A stretch of DNA of 26,679 nt from Bacteroidales bacterium UBA6828 (GCA_002452095.1 DKEG01000033.1:1-26679); one strand, 5' to 3'; numbered from the stretch's first letter, positions 1-6,919 are shown. Notes: generated by a model not told the origin, from the letters alone. Program-made: numbers and translations.

Positions 1-1
1 C

Positions 2-1981
2 AAGGTCTATCGCCCGCGCTTCCAGTATGTTCTCGGACAACTCTATGAGCAGGAAGGCAATAAGCGCGAGGCAATAGAAGCATACAAGAAAGTCATACGT
101 CTTGCCCCGCCTACCGATATGGAGTTCAATGCGCGCATACATATCGCCCAGTTGAGCGGCAAGTCCTCCCTCAAGCAGTTGCGCCGGATGGCACGGCAGA
201 GCAAGTACAAAGACCAACTCGACCAAATATATGGCGCAATGGGCAATATCTACCTTGCGTCGGGCGATACGGCGAAAGCATTGGAGCATTACCGCCTCGC
301 TGTTGACAACGCCACACAGGCAGGCTTGCAGAAAGCCGCAGTCTTGGTACGTATGGGGGATTTGTATTATGACCGGCGTGATTACGCCGATGCCCAGCCG
401 TGCTACCGCGAGGCGGTTACTATCCTCACTCCTGAGAATGAACAGTTTGCACGCATACAGAAACGCTCCGAGGTATTGGACGAACTGATACAGGAATACA
501 ACACGGTGCAACTGCAGGACTCACTGCAACGCCTCAGTAGAATGACCGAACAGGAGCAGCGCAAAGTAGTAGAACAACTCATTGCCGACCTCATCAAAGC
601 CGAAGAGGAATCAGCCGAGCAGGAAGCCTTGGCAGCCCGCGAAGCGGAGAACAACACCGGTTTGCAGAGCGTAAATACCTCCAATATGTTAGGTGGTGGC
701 GGACAGAAAGGCGACTGGTATTTTTATAATGCGCAGTTACTACGGTCGGGCAAACAGGAGTTCGTTAAACAATGGGGAAACCGCCCGCTTGAGGATAACT
801 GGCGTCGTCGTAGCAAGACGGTCTCCACACTCTTCCAAGATACGGAGAATACCGATGAAACCGGCGATATTGCCGACTCTACTATGGTTGCCGACAGCAC
901 CTTGGTACGTAAGAATACTCCCGAAACCGATACCCACAAACCGGAGTATTACTTACAGCAAATACCCCGTACAGAATCCGACATAGCACTATCCGACAGC
1001 CTGATACGTAGTGCACTTGTCAATATGGTATATACTTATCAGGACAAGATGGATGACCAACCCCTTGCCGATGAGACTTTTGCCGAACTATGCCGCCGCT
1101 TCCCGCATCACAGAGACCTGTTGGATTTGTATTATATGTACTATCTCAATGCCCTGCGCCACAACGATAAGGATGCACAGGACTATTATCGCAAGCAGAT
1201 AATTGAACTGTACCCGGATACCAAGCAGGCATATATTGTCTCGCAACCCGACTATTTTGATAGACTCCGTCATCAGGCAATGGAGCAGGACTCGCTCTAT
1301 GAAACCACTTATACGGCTTATACCAAGAGTGATTTTGCTGCAGTCAAAAAGAATAAACTTTATGTTGAGCAGAATTACCCACTTTCGCCGTTGATGCCGC
1401 GTTTCCTGTTCCTTAATGCTGTCGCTGTGGCACGCACCGACGGACAGCAGGCATTTGTCGCTGAACTGCAAGATATGGTCAGCCGTTACCCCGAGAGTGA
1501 ACTCGGTGCTATGGCAAAGGATATGCTAGCTATGATGGGACAAGGGATGGAGAGCCAAAAAGGCGATGTATCGAGCAGTCTCAGCAGCCTGCGTGAGCAG
1601 ATTGCACAAGCCGATGGCGAGCAGACCGACTCTATACCGGCATTTTCCGACGAGCGTAACGCACCGAGTGTAGTACTGCTGGTATTGCCTGTAGCAGACG
1701 AACAGGCTCTCAACCGTCTCCAATACGAGGTGGCATTGTTCAACTTCTCCCAGTTCCTAATACGCGACTTTGATATGCAGAAGATGCCTGTTCTCGGTAC
1801 CGGTTGCGCCTTGCGCGTCAGCGGATTCGATAGTATGGATGAGGCAGAATGGTGGATAGGGTTGGTCGCTCAGAATGTCAACTTGACACAACTTCTCCAA
1901 GAAATGCACGTAGAGTTGATTCCGCTTACAGAACAGAACCTCCCGCATTATAAACCGAACTTGGAAAACTTGCAGAAATAA
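2..1981 (+). CDS. SprE/PorW-like TPR protein, 5' end missing
   Basis: The reading frame is open from base 2 to the stop at 1979-1981, so the window starts inside the gene; the first ATG at 119 is internal. The translated part begins with a TPR-like helix pair and continues with more TPR units up to about residue 130. A charged Glu/Ala-rich coiled-coil region follows, then a conserved-looking block, GDWYFYN...WGNRPLEDNWRR, and a C-terminal half with further helical repeats. The combination of N-terminal TPRs and the WYFYN/WG.R.LEDNWR block is what I recall from SprE (gliding Flavobacteria) and PorW (Porphyromonas), lipoproteins needed for type IX secretion. The identification is by recall of family features, not by alignment. 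The signal peptide and lipobox would lie upstream of the window. PorX, encoded 19 kb away, belongs to the same secretion system, which supports the call. An intrinsic terminator follows directly. Confidence 0.72.
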   Translation, partial: KVYRPRFQYVLGQLYEQEGNKREAIEAYKKVIRLAPPTDMEFNARIHIAQLSGKSSLKQLRRMARQSKYKDQLDQIYGAMGNIYLASGDTAKALEHYRLAVDNATQAGLQKAAVLVRMGDLYYDRRDYADAQPCYREAVTILTPENEQFARIQKRSEVLDELIQEYNTVQLQDSLQRLSRMTEQEQRKVVEQLIADLIKAEEESAEQEALAAREAENNTGLQSVNTSNMLGGGGQKGDWYFYNAQLLRSGKQEFVKQWGNRPLEDNWRRRSKTVSTLFQDTENTDETGDIADSTMVADSTLVRKNTPETDTHKPEYYLQQIPRTESDIALSDSLIRSALVNMVYTYQDKMDDQPLADETFAELCRRFPHHRDLLDLYYMYYLNALRHNDKDAQDYYRKQIIELYPDTKQAYIVSQPDYFDRLRHQAMEQDSLYETTYTAYTKSDFAAVKKNKLYVEQNYPLSPLMPRFLFLNAVAVARTDGQQAFVAELQDMVSRYPESELGAMAKDMLAMMGQGMESQKGDVSSSLSSLREQIAQADGEQTDSIPAFSDERNAPSVVLLVLPVADEQALNRLQYEVALFNFSQFLIRDFDMQKMPVLGTGCALRVSGFDSMDEAEWWIGLVAQNVNLTQLLQEMHVELIPLTEQNLPHYKPNLENLQK

Positions 1982-2009
1982 AAAAAGAGAGTGCAAAACT
2001 CTCTTTTTT
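1981..2009. terminator. Bidirectional intrinsic terminator
   Basis: A 12-bp perfect inverted repeat (AAAAAAGAGAGT / ACTCTCTTTTTT) with a 5-base loop directly follows the stop codon of the TPR gene. The A-tract and T-tract make it work in both directions: for the TPR gene on the plus strand and for tRNA-Pro on the minus strand. Confidence 0.88.
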
Positions 2010-2010
2010 G

Positions 2011-2084
2011 TCGGGATGACAAGATTCGAACTTGCGACCTCCGGTCCCCCAGACCGTTGCGCTACCGGACTGCGCCACATCCCG
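2011..2084 (-). tRNA. tRNA-Pro (anticodon GGG)
   Basis: Read on the minus strand this folds as a full cloverleaf of 74 nt without encoded CCA. The acceptor stem is CGGGATG with CATCCCG and discriminator A. The D-arm contains GCGCAGTCCGGTAGCGC, the anticodon loop is CTGGGGG giving anticodon GGG, and the T-arm is GCAAG-TTCGAAT-CTTGT. The 27-43 pair of the anticodon stem is an A-G mismatch, while the other four pairs are regular. It has its own promoter upstream and shares the terminator at 1981-2009 with the convergent TPR gene. Confidence 0.97.
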
Positions 2085-2110
2085 ATGCTCTGATTTCTCA
2101 AAGGCGGGTG

Positions 2111-2142
2111 CAAAGGTACTGCTAAAAAATGAAATGTGCAAA
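2111..2142 (-). promoter_or_regulatory. Promoter of tRNA-Pro
   Basis: On the minus strand a TTTG box (2139-2142) lies 20 bases upstream of TACCTTTG (2111-2118), matching the Bacteroidetes -33/-7 consensus. The expected start of transcription, near 2105, leaves about 20 nt before the tRNA. Confidence 0.8.
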
Positions 2143-2177
2143 TTATTTTGCGTTTTATTGATGAAAATACATTGATT

Positions 2178-3527
2178 ATGACAAAAAAATTCTATATAGA
2201 GACCTATGGCTGCCAAATGAACGTGGCGGATAGCGAGGTGGTTGCAGCCATTATGCAGACGGCGGATGCCGAGATGACTGATCAATGGGAGGATGCTGAT
2301 ATCATTCTGCTCAATACATGTTCCATTCGTGATAATGCCGAGCAGAAAGTGGTATCACGCCTCAGGGAACTGAAATCGCGCAAGGTACAGAGCCTGTCAG
2401 CGGTAGTGCAGGACGGACGCAAAGTAACCCTCGGTGTCATTGGTTGTATGGCAGAGCGTATGGGAGGTGAACTGATAGATAAATACGGTGTGGACTTTGT
2501 GGCAGGTCCCGATTCGTATATGGATATACCGAACCTGCTGGCACAATGCGAGATGGGGCAGAAAGCCATGAATGTGGAACTGAGCAAAACAGAGACCTAT
2601 CACGAAGTACTGCCTGCCCGCATCGGCAAAACCATCAGCGGATTTGTCAGTATTATGCGCGGGTGCAACAATTTCTGCTCCTATTGTGTGGTGCCATACA
2701 CCCGCGGGCGTGAGCGCAGCCGTGATGTAGAGAGTATTCTCAACGAGGTACGCGACCTGTGGCAGAAGGGTTATAAGGAGGTTACGCTCCTAGGTCAGAA
2801 TGTCAATTCCTATCGCTTTCAACGGGAAAACGGTGAGACGGTGGACTTTGCTGACCTGCTCGAGATAGTGGCTGACACTGTACCCGAAATGCGTATCCGC
2901 TTCACGACCAGCCACCCGAAAGATATGTCGGATAAGACGCTTGAGACCATTGCACGTCATAAGAACCTTTGCCGTTTTATTCATTTGCCCGTACAGAGCG
3001 GTTCGAACAAGATTCTCAAACTGATGAACCGCAAATATACGCGCGAGTGGTACCTTGATCGTATCGCCGCTATCCGCCGTATTCTACCCGATGCTGCTAT
3101 TGGTACAGACGTGTTCTGCGGTTTCCACGACGAGACCCTCGAGGACCATACAGAGACGCTCAGCCTGATGCGCGAGGTGGGCTTTGATACAGCGTTTATG
3201 TTCAAATACAGCGAGCGTCCCGGGACGTATGCACAGAAACACCTGCCTGACAATATATCCGAGGAAGAGAAAGTACGCCGTCTGAACGAGATTATTGCCC
3301 TCCAAAACGAACTTTCTTGGGCAAGCAACCGCCGCGAGATCGGTAAGACGGTAGAGGTATTGGTAGAGGGATTCTCCAAACGGAGCCACGAGGATATGTA
3401 CGGACGCACTTCGCAATACAAAACGGTCGTCTTCCCGCGCGAAGGCAGACATATCGGAGAATTGGTAAATGTTACCATTCTGGAGGCAAGTGCTGCCACT
3501 TTGCGTGGAAAAATTGTAGAAAAATAG
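2178..3527 (+). CDS. miaB: tRNA-2-methylthio-N6-dimethylallyladenosine synthase MiaB
   Basis: Radical-SAM methylthiotransferase that adds the 2-methylthio group to i6A37 of tRNAs reading UNN codons. The protein has the three-part MiaB architecture. The N-terminal MTTase domain has its three cluster cysteines in YGCQMN, NTCSIRDNAEQK and GCMAER. The radical-SAM domain has CxxxCxxC in CNNFCSYC, followed by VVPYTRGRERSR. A C-terminal TRAM-type region follows (about residues 380-449). Length is 449 aa, normal for the family. The open frame extends upstream to an ATG at 2136, but the start at 2178 (MTKKFYIETYGCQMN) fits the usual N-terminus, and 2136 falls in the -33 box area of the divergent tRNA-Pro promoter. 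No clear consensus promoter is seen for this gene. It appears monocistronic, because a new promoter follows its stop. Confidence 0.95.
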   Translation: MTKKFYIETYGCQMNVADSEVVAAIMQTADAEMTDQWEDADIILLNTCSIRDNAEQKVVSRLRELKSRKVQSLSAVVQDGRKVTLGVIGCMAERMGGELIDKYGVDFVAGPDSYMDIPNLLAQCEMGQKAMNVELSKTETYHEVLPARIGKTISGFVSIMRGCNNFCSYCVVPYTRGRERSRDVESILNEVRDLWQKGYKEVTLLGQNVNSYRFQRENGETVDFADLLEIVADTVPEMRIRFTTSHPKDMSDKTLETIARHKNLCRFIHLPVQSGSNKILKLMNRKYTREWYLDRIAAIRRILPDAAIGTDVFCGFHDETLEDHTETLSLMREVGFDTAFMFKYSERPGTYAQKHLPDNISEEEKVRRLNEIIALQNELSWASNRREIGKTVEVLVEGFSKRSHEDMYGRTSQYKTVVFPREGRHIGELVNVTILEASAATLRGKIVEK

Positions 3528-3554
3528 CGAAATACAGCATTTTTGGTTTTAAAA

Positions 3555-3586
3555 TTTGCACGTATAAAAAAAAGGTCGTACCTTTG
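3555..3586 (+). promoter_or_regulatory. Promoter of the greA leader
   Basis: TTTG at 3555-3558, 20 bases, then TACCTTTG at 3579-3586: a full match to the Bacteroidetes -33/-7 consensus. Transcription should start near 3593, which leaves a leader of about 190 nt before the 36-residue ORF and about 360 nt before greA. Confidence 0.8.
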
Positions 3587-3592
3587 CACTCG

Positions 3593-3668
3593 AAAACAAA
3601 TAAAATTTTCATAGTTAAGGTTTAGGTTTAATGGCAATAGGAGGCTGTGAAGTTTCCTATTGTTTTTT
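3593..3668 (+). ncRNA. Short leader RNA or small RNA ending at a terminator
   Basis: The promoter at 3555-3586 followed by a strong intrinsic terminator at 3635-3668 defines a transcript of about 75 nt. It contains a possible 16-codon ORF starting at 3631 (MAIGGCEVSYCFFTKN), whose first codons overlap the terminator stem. That arrangement would suit translation-coupled attenuation. I do not recognise a known riboswitch or sRNA family. It could be an attenuated leader of the downstream genes or a free-standing small RNA. Confidence 0.45.
3635..3668 (+). terminator. First terminator in the greA leader
   Basis: CAATAGGA (3635-3642) pairs perfectly with TCCTATTG (3655-3662) across a 12-base loop and is followed by six T residues (3663-3668). 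It sits between a consensus promoter and the coding region, so it may attenuate transcription. Confidence 0.75.
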
Positions 3669-3756
3669 CACAAAAAACTAAACTTTGGATATTGAAAAAA
3701 CATAGAAACATAAAAAACATAGAAAGCCGATAGTATTAACCTTTTAATATGTAAGT

Positions 3757-3781
3757 CTCGGAGTTATCCGAGCCTTTTTTT
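3757..3781 (+). terminator. Second terminator in the greA leader
   Basis: CTCGG (3757-3761) pairs with CCGAG (3768-3772) around a 6-base loop and is followed by CC and seven T residues. It ends only two bases before the ATG of the 36-residue ORF, so termination here would switch off the small ORF and any read-through into greA. Confidence 0.7.
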
Positions 3782-3783
3782 GT

Positions 3784-3894
3784 ATGAAAAGCGAAGAACA
3801 AAAACAAGACAACCTGATACCGGATCTAACAGACCCGCAAGAGGCACGCAAAGCGTTTATTGTAACTGAGATATTGCAACGCAAGTACAATTAA
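3784..3894 (+). CDS. Small 36-aa acidic/basic protein, unknown function
   Basis: ATG at 3784 opens a 36-codon frame that begins MKSEEQKQDNLIPDLTDP and ends in an Arg/Lys-Tyr tail (LQRKYN), with the stop at 3892-3894. The first third is charged and likely disordered, the middle holds a PDLTDPQEAR segment, and the end reads as one amphipathic helix (ARKAFIVTEILQRKY). The non-random composition and clear helix suggest a real gene. It has a faint likeness to short proteins I have seen in Bacteroidales genomes, but I cannot name a family. The ATG sits just after a terminator, so it would only be expressed by read-through. greA starts 58 bases downstream. No function can be assigned. Confidence 0.5.
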   Translation: MKSEEQKQDNLIPDLTDPQEARKAFIVTEILQRKYN

Positions 3895-3901
3895 AAGAAT
3901 G

Positions 3902-3933
3902 ATAGAAGAATAGAAAGATAGAATAATATAGAA
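3902..3933 (+). repeat. ATAGAA repeats in the greA upstream region
   Basis: Four ATAGAA motifs start at 3902, 3910, 3918 and 3928, giving a purine-rich stretch just before the greA start codon. Two more lie further up, at 3702 and 3719. The same motif, in the same orientation to the gene, precedes mreB (15980-16018). This may be an unstructured A-rich translation enhancer standing in for a Shine-Dalgarno site. Confidence 0.6.
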
Positions 3934-3952
3934 ATATAAATACATTAAGAAT

Positions 3953-4423
3953 ATGGCAGTAACATACATGACCGCAGAAGGTCTGCAAAAACTGAAGGAT
4001 GAACTCCGCTTCTTGGAGAGTATAGAGCGTCCTCGCGTAATCGCTGCTATCGCAGAAGCGCGCGACAAAGGCGACTTGAGTGAAAATGCTGAATACGATG
4101 CAGCCAAAGAGGAGCAAGGTGTTCTCGAGAGCAAGATTGCTATGCTCAAAGGGAAAATAATGGACGCACGTATCATCGACCAAAGTCAGTTGAAAACCGA
4201 TGAAGTACAGATACTTACCAAAGTGCGCGTACGCGTAAAGAAAACGGGTGCCGAGAAGGTATATCAACTCGTAACCGAGGGGGAAGCCAACATTATGGAG
4301 GGCAAGATAGCCGTTACTACACCTATTGCTAAAGGTCTGCTCGGTAAGAAAGTGGGAGATACGGTACAAGTACAGGTACCTGCCGGTACGATGGAGTTTG
4401 AGATATTGGAAATCAGTCTCTAA
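3953..4423 (+). CDS. greA: Transcription elongation factor GreA
   Basis: Binds the secondary channel of RNA polymerase and stimulates cleavage of backtracked RNA. The N-terminal antiparallel coiled coil (about residues 6-75) carries the acidic tip RDKGDLSENAEYDAAKEEQ with the catalytic-site pair Asp41 and Glu44. The C-terminal FKBP-like domain (about 80-156) ends in TPIAKGLLGKKVGDTVQV..AGTMEFEILEI. The 156-aa length is normal. There is no Shine-Dalgarno site; instead the start codon is preceded by an ATAGAA-rich stretch. Upstream lie the small 36-aa ORF and a leader with two terminators, so expression may depend on read-through, or on another start that I do not see. The HIT gene follows 46 bases downstream and probably shares the transcript. 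Confidence 0.96.
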   Translation: MAVTYMTAEGLQKLKDELRFLESIERPRVIAAIAEARDKGDLSENAEYDAAKEEQGVLESKIAMLKGKIMDARIIDQSQLKTDEVQILTKVRVRVKKTGAEKVYQLVTEGEANIMEGKIAVTTPIAKGLLGKKVGDTVQVQVPAGTMEFEILEISL

Positions 4424-4469
4424 TCTCCTGTCTAGCTGATCTTTTATTAACCATAAACAGGAACGAAGT

Positions 4470-4877
4470 ATGACTATCTTCACAAAGATTATCAATGGAG
4501 AAATCCCGAGTTATAAGGTGGCAGAGGATGAGCACTACTATGCATTCTTGGATATCAATCCATTGGTAAAAGGGCACACATTGGTTATCCCCAAGTTAGC
4601 CGAACCCGAAGCAGACTATATCTTCGACTTGGACGATGATACTTTGTCCGGCTTGATGCTGTTTGCCAAGAAAGTGGCAAAAGGAATACAGCAGGCTATG
4701 GGCTGCAAGCGTGTGGGCGTAGCAGTATTGGGTATGGAGGTAAACCACGTACATATCCATTTGGTACCGCTCAACTCGGAGAAAGATATGCTCTTCACCA
4801 ATCCCAAACTGAGCCTTCCTGCCGATGAGATGGCAGAGATTGCCAACTCAATTGCAGAGGCGATAGAGAAAGCATAG
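4470..4877 (+). CDS. HIT family nucleotide hydrolase (HINT-like)
   Basis: A 135-aa histidine-triad protein of the HINT/PKCI type: starts with MTIFTKIINGEIPSYKV, contains the substrate-binding segment FLDINPLVKGHTLVIPK, and has the HxHxH triad at His93, His95 and His97 in NHVHIHLVPL. Family members hydrolyse nucleoside phosphoramidates or AMP-lysine and act in the cytoplasm. The start ATG at 4470 is followed directly by the conserved N-terminus. It lies downstream of greA and is followed by a strong terminator, so greA-HIT is the likely unit. A second, only distantly similar HIT protein is encoded at 18349-18783. Confidence 0.93.
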   Translation: MTIFTKIINGEIPSYKVAEDEHYYAFLDINPLVKGHTLVIPKLAEPEADYIFDLDDDTLSGLMLFAKKVAKGIQQAMGCKRVGVAVLGMEVNHVHIHLVPLNSEKDMLFTNPKLSLPADEMAEIANSIAEAIEKA

Positions 4878-4900
4878 AATGATAGAACAATAAAATAACT

Positions 4901-4932
4901 GGTTGCCAGATCAAAATCGGGCAACCTTTTTT
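4901..4932 (+). terminator. Terminator after the HIT gene
   Basis: GGTTGCC (4901-4907) pairs with GGCAACC (4920-4926) and is followed by six T residues. It closes the greA-HIT transcription unit. Confidence 0.88.
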
Positions 4933-4941
4933 ATTTCTTGT

Positions 4942-4994
4942 AGAAAAAGCAATAGAGGCAAGTCGGAACGAACATCGACCTGCCTCTATTGCTT
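4942..4994 (-). terminator. Terminator of the ncRNA, long stem
   Basis: A 14-bp perfect stem (4947-4960 with 4981-4994), plus four further pairs (GTCG 4962-4965 with CGAC 4976-4979) after one mismatch, with a 10-base loop. On the minus strand it is followed by TTTTT, so it terminates leftward transcription. It lies between convergent units. Confidence 0.85.
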
Positions 4995-5145
4995 GGATTT
5001 AACTTGACTGATTTGTTCCAAACGAGCCTGATATGTGTAGTTTTGCCATGCTGACCCTCCGGCAACGCCTACAGCATATCGGCTCGAAATGGAATTACGC
5101 TATAATGACAAGGCATTTCAGCCTCTCTGTTATTAACTTTTTCCG
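4942..5145 (-). ncRNA. Structured ncRNA of about 200 nt, 6S-like fold (candidate)
   Basis: On the minus strand a promoter (CTTG at 5178-5181, 20 bases, TACCTTTG at 5150-5157) is followed about 200 nt later by a strong terminator (4942-4994). In between no plausible ORF exists, but the sequence folds into a long irregular rod. Pairs, in plus coordinates, are 5003-5006/5109-5112, 5016-5020/5090-5094, 5023-5028/5081-5086, 5030-5035/5075-5080, 5036-5040/5069-5073 and 5043-5047/5061-5065. This gives 31 base pairs and a 13-base apical loop. A large internal bubble (9 and 14 nt) lies near the closing end. Length, rod shape and bubble resemble 6S RNA, the RNA-polymerase-binding promoter mimic. That identity is an inference from shape alone; it could be another ncRNA. 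Confidence 0.6.
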
Positions 5146-5149
5146 AGTA

Positions 5150-5181
5150 CAAAGGTATAACAAAAAAGCGAAATAGGCAAG
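5150..5181 (-). promoter_or_regulatory. Promoter of the ncRNA
   Basis: On the minus strand CTTG (5178-5181), 20 bases, then TACCTTTG (5150-5157). The -7 box is a full match and the -33 box differs at one base. The lipoprotein promoter at 25360-25391 has exactly the same boxes and spacing. Confidence 0.75.
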
Positions 5182-5187
5182 AAAAGT

Positions 5188-5254
5188 ATGTGCACAAACG
5201 GGGGGGGGGTAAAATACTGATTATCAGTGTATTACTATATTTGATGTGCACAAA
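5188..5254. promoter_or_regulatory. Composite operator-like element upstream of the ncRNA
   Basis: Two direct copies of ATGTGCACAAA (5188-5198 and 5244-5254) flank the palindrome ACTGATTATCAGT (5216-5228). On the minus strand the order is ATTTTG, 23 bases, CTGATAATCAG, 18 bases, TTTG, 13 bases, the CTTG -33 box. The lipoprotein promoter region (25394-25470) has the same palindrome core and nearly the same spacings with otherwise different sequence. A shared regulator is the simplest reading. Confidence 0.6.
5200..5209. repeat. G10 homopolymer tract
   Basis: Ten consecutive G residues on the plus strand, within the spacer between the palindrome and the proximal direct repeat of the composite element upstream of the ncRNA promoter. 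Homopolymers of this length are prone to slippage, so its length may vary. Confidence 0.9.
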
Positions 5255-5317
5255 ATCGGCATCGTAGCGATTTTGAAACATATAGACAAATATAGACAGG
5301 TGAAAAAAACGGTTTTG

Positions 5318-6859
5318 TTACTTGTTTCCCGCCATAGCCATACAGAGAAGCGTGTCGTATAGTGCCGGTGCTGTAGTACCTAATTTGTGGGCAATACGTT
5401 GCTTGAATGTGCGGATACCGGAAGTGGAGTAATATAGGTATGCTGCCATTTGTGCTGCGGAAATACCCTTGTAGAGTATGGTATAGACGCAGAACCGGAT
5501 TTCCTTTTTTGATAGTTCTAATTGCTCCAATTGTCTTACAAGGTAGGCAAATGGCACTTGTGTATCACGTCTGAACAGGAGATAGTTGGTATTCCATTCT
5601 TTGCGTGGTACGTCGTATAGATTATGCAGCCGGTTGACTCCCGACAGGAACTCGCTCATTCTGTGTGCAGAAAGGCTCGCTGCATCGGCTCTGGCACGTG
5701 TAATCTGGTTGATTTCCTGTTTGTGTTCTTTTTCCTGACGTTGCAGTTGTTGCTCTTGTGCTTCAATGACTTTGTCTTTATTCTCGATACTCAGTTTCTG
5801 TTTCTTGTGTAGTATCATACTGACTGCCCAGAAGAAGAATGCAATTACCACTAAGATAGAAACGGCAATCTGCCAAGGCAGGAAAGGGTAGGGAGTATCA
5901 ATATATCGCTTCAAAGTATCAATGGCTGCTCCATAGTGTCCTTCGTTCTCACGCAGAATTATAACGTTGCTATCGTTCAAAGACATAAAGTGGTTTAATA
6001 CGGCAGTATCATTGTTGATTTGGGCTTGCCGGATAATAGTGCGATAGGCTTGTTCCAAGTAGGAGGGGTTGGCGGAGTGTTCTGCCACATAATAAGCATA
6101 ATACAGCGTAGAATCCGTATGGTTTTGGGCATTATGTATTAGCATCCGCTGCGTATTGTAAAAACAGCGTTGCCCCTCGTAACTGGGATAACGGAAAGCA
6201 CGTTCCAAGTAGACCAGAGCCGAATCGTATTGCTTCTGTTCATATAGGCAAACTCCACGCAACCCGACTACTCGTCCCATATAGGCACTATCGGGCTGAA
6301 ATGCTGCTGCAAGGTGCCAGACACTGTCGGCTTCTTCCGGGCGGTTCAGTTCGAGAAGCGTACTGCACATATTGAGCAGACTGTGGGCATAAAACCAATC
6401 GTACCGGGTATTGCTGAGCAGGTCGGCGGCACGCCGGCAATAGACCAGTGCGATGTCGTCAGCCCGCTGGCGCATACAGATATATGCCATACAGGTATTG
6501 GCTCTGCCGCGGTGGAGATAGTCATCAGCCTGCAGTTGGTCGCAAGCAATGTAGCAATCGGCAGCCTCGCGTACGCAATTGAGACTATCGTCATAGATAC
6601 GCCCGAGATAATAGTAGGCATTGGCAAGTGTGGTGCGTGCAAAGATGCGTCCGAGCGGGGTGTTTAGAGTAGAAATAACTCCGTTCAATGCGGTGGTATC
6701 TGTAAAAAAACACCCCTGTGCATCCAAACTGTCAACGTAGGCTATTGTAGAGTGTGCCTCCCGAAAAGAGGTGCAACTGGGTGTGCAAAAAACGGCTCCA
6801 AGCAAACAAACCGACAGGTAAAAGTGGTAATATATATAATGCAAAAAACGGTAATTCAT
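5318..6859 (-). CDS. Membrane-anchored TPR regulator with LuxR-like C-terminal HTH
   Basis: A 513-aa regulator of a type common in Bacteroidetes. It has an N-terminal hydrophobic segment (about 5-25, with a poor lipobox), an extracytoplasmic TPR-like region (about 40-320), one transmembrane helix (LPWQIAVSILVVIAFFFWAVSMIL), a coiled coil rich in Lys/Gln/Glu, and a C-terminal LuxR-like helix-turn-helix (LSKKEIRFCVYTILYKGISAAQMAAYL...FKQRIAHKL). It probably senses something outside the inner membrane and binds DNA inside; its target is unknown. The start at 6859 (MNYRFLH) is preferred over the upstream ATG at 6895 because the promoter -7 box (6882-6889) lies between them. A shorter paralogue is encoded at 25539-26648. 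No clear terminator follows; the ncRNA promoter begins about 135 bases downstream. Confidence 0.85.
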   Translation of the reverse strand: MNYRFLHYIYYHFYLSVCLLGAVFCTPSCTSFREAHSTIAYVDSLDAQGCFFTDTTALNGVISTLNTPLGRIFARTTLANAYYYLGRIYDDSLNCVREAADCYIACDQLQADDYLHRGRANTCMAYICMRQRADDIALVYCRRAADLLSNTRYDWFYAHSLLNMCSTLLELNRPEEADSVWHLAAAFQPDSAYMGRVVGLRGVCLYEQKQYDSALVYLERAFRYPSYEGQRCFYNTQRMLIHNAQNHTDSTLYYAYYVAEHSANPSYLEQAYRTIIRQAQINNDTAVLNHFMSLNDSNVIILRENEGHYGAAIDTLKRYIDTPYPFLPWQIAVSILVVIAFFFWAVSMILHKKQKLSIENKDKVIEAQEQQLQRQEKEHKQEINQITRARADAASLSAHRMSEFLSGVNRLHNLYDVPRKEWNTNYLLFRRDTQVPFAYLVRQLEQLELSKKEIRFCVYTILYKGISAAQMAAYLYYSTSGIRTFKQRIAHKLGTTAPALYDTLLCMAMAGNK

Positions 6860-6881
6860 AAGTAATAGGGGCAACAATGTA

Positions 6882-6913
6882 CAAAGATACAACATCTTTT
6901 TTAATTATGCAAA
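6882..6913 (-). promoter_or_regulatory. Promoter of the TPR/LuxR-like regulator
   Basis: On the minus strand TTTG (6910-6913), 20 bases, TATCTTTG (6882-6889): a full consensus match. The predicted start of transcription near 6876 places a leader of about 16 nt before the ATG at 6859 and excludes the ATG at 6895. Confidence 0.85.
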
Positions 6914-6919
6914 TTTAAG

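Noticed and set aside
4942..5145. SRP RNA or tmRNA as identity of the ncRNA
   Set aside because: The apical region lacks the GGAA-type SRP domain IV motif, and there is no tag reading frame ending in ALAA nor an alanine acceptor end.
5069..5281. 70-codon minus-strand ORF over the ncRNA
   Set aside because: It begins upstream of the ncRNA promoter, runs through the G-tract and has no protein-like composition.
6860..6895. Longer start of the TPR/LuxR-like regulator at 6895
   Set aside because: The consensus -7 box at 6882-6889 lies downstream of that ATG, so the transcript would not contain it.
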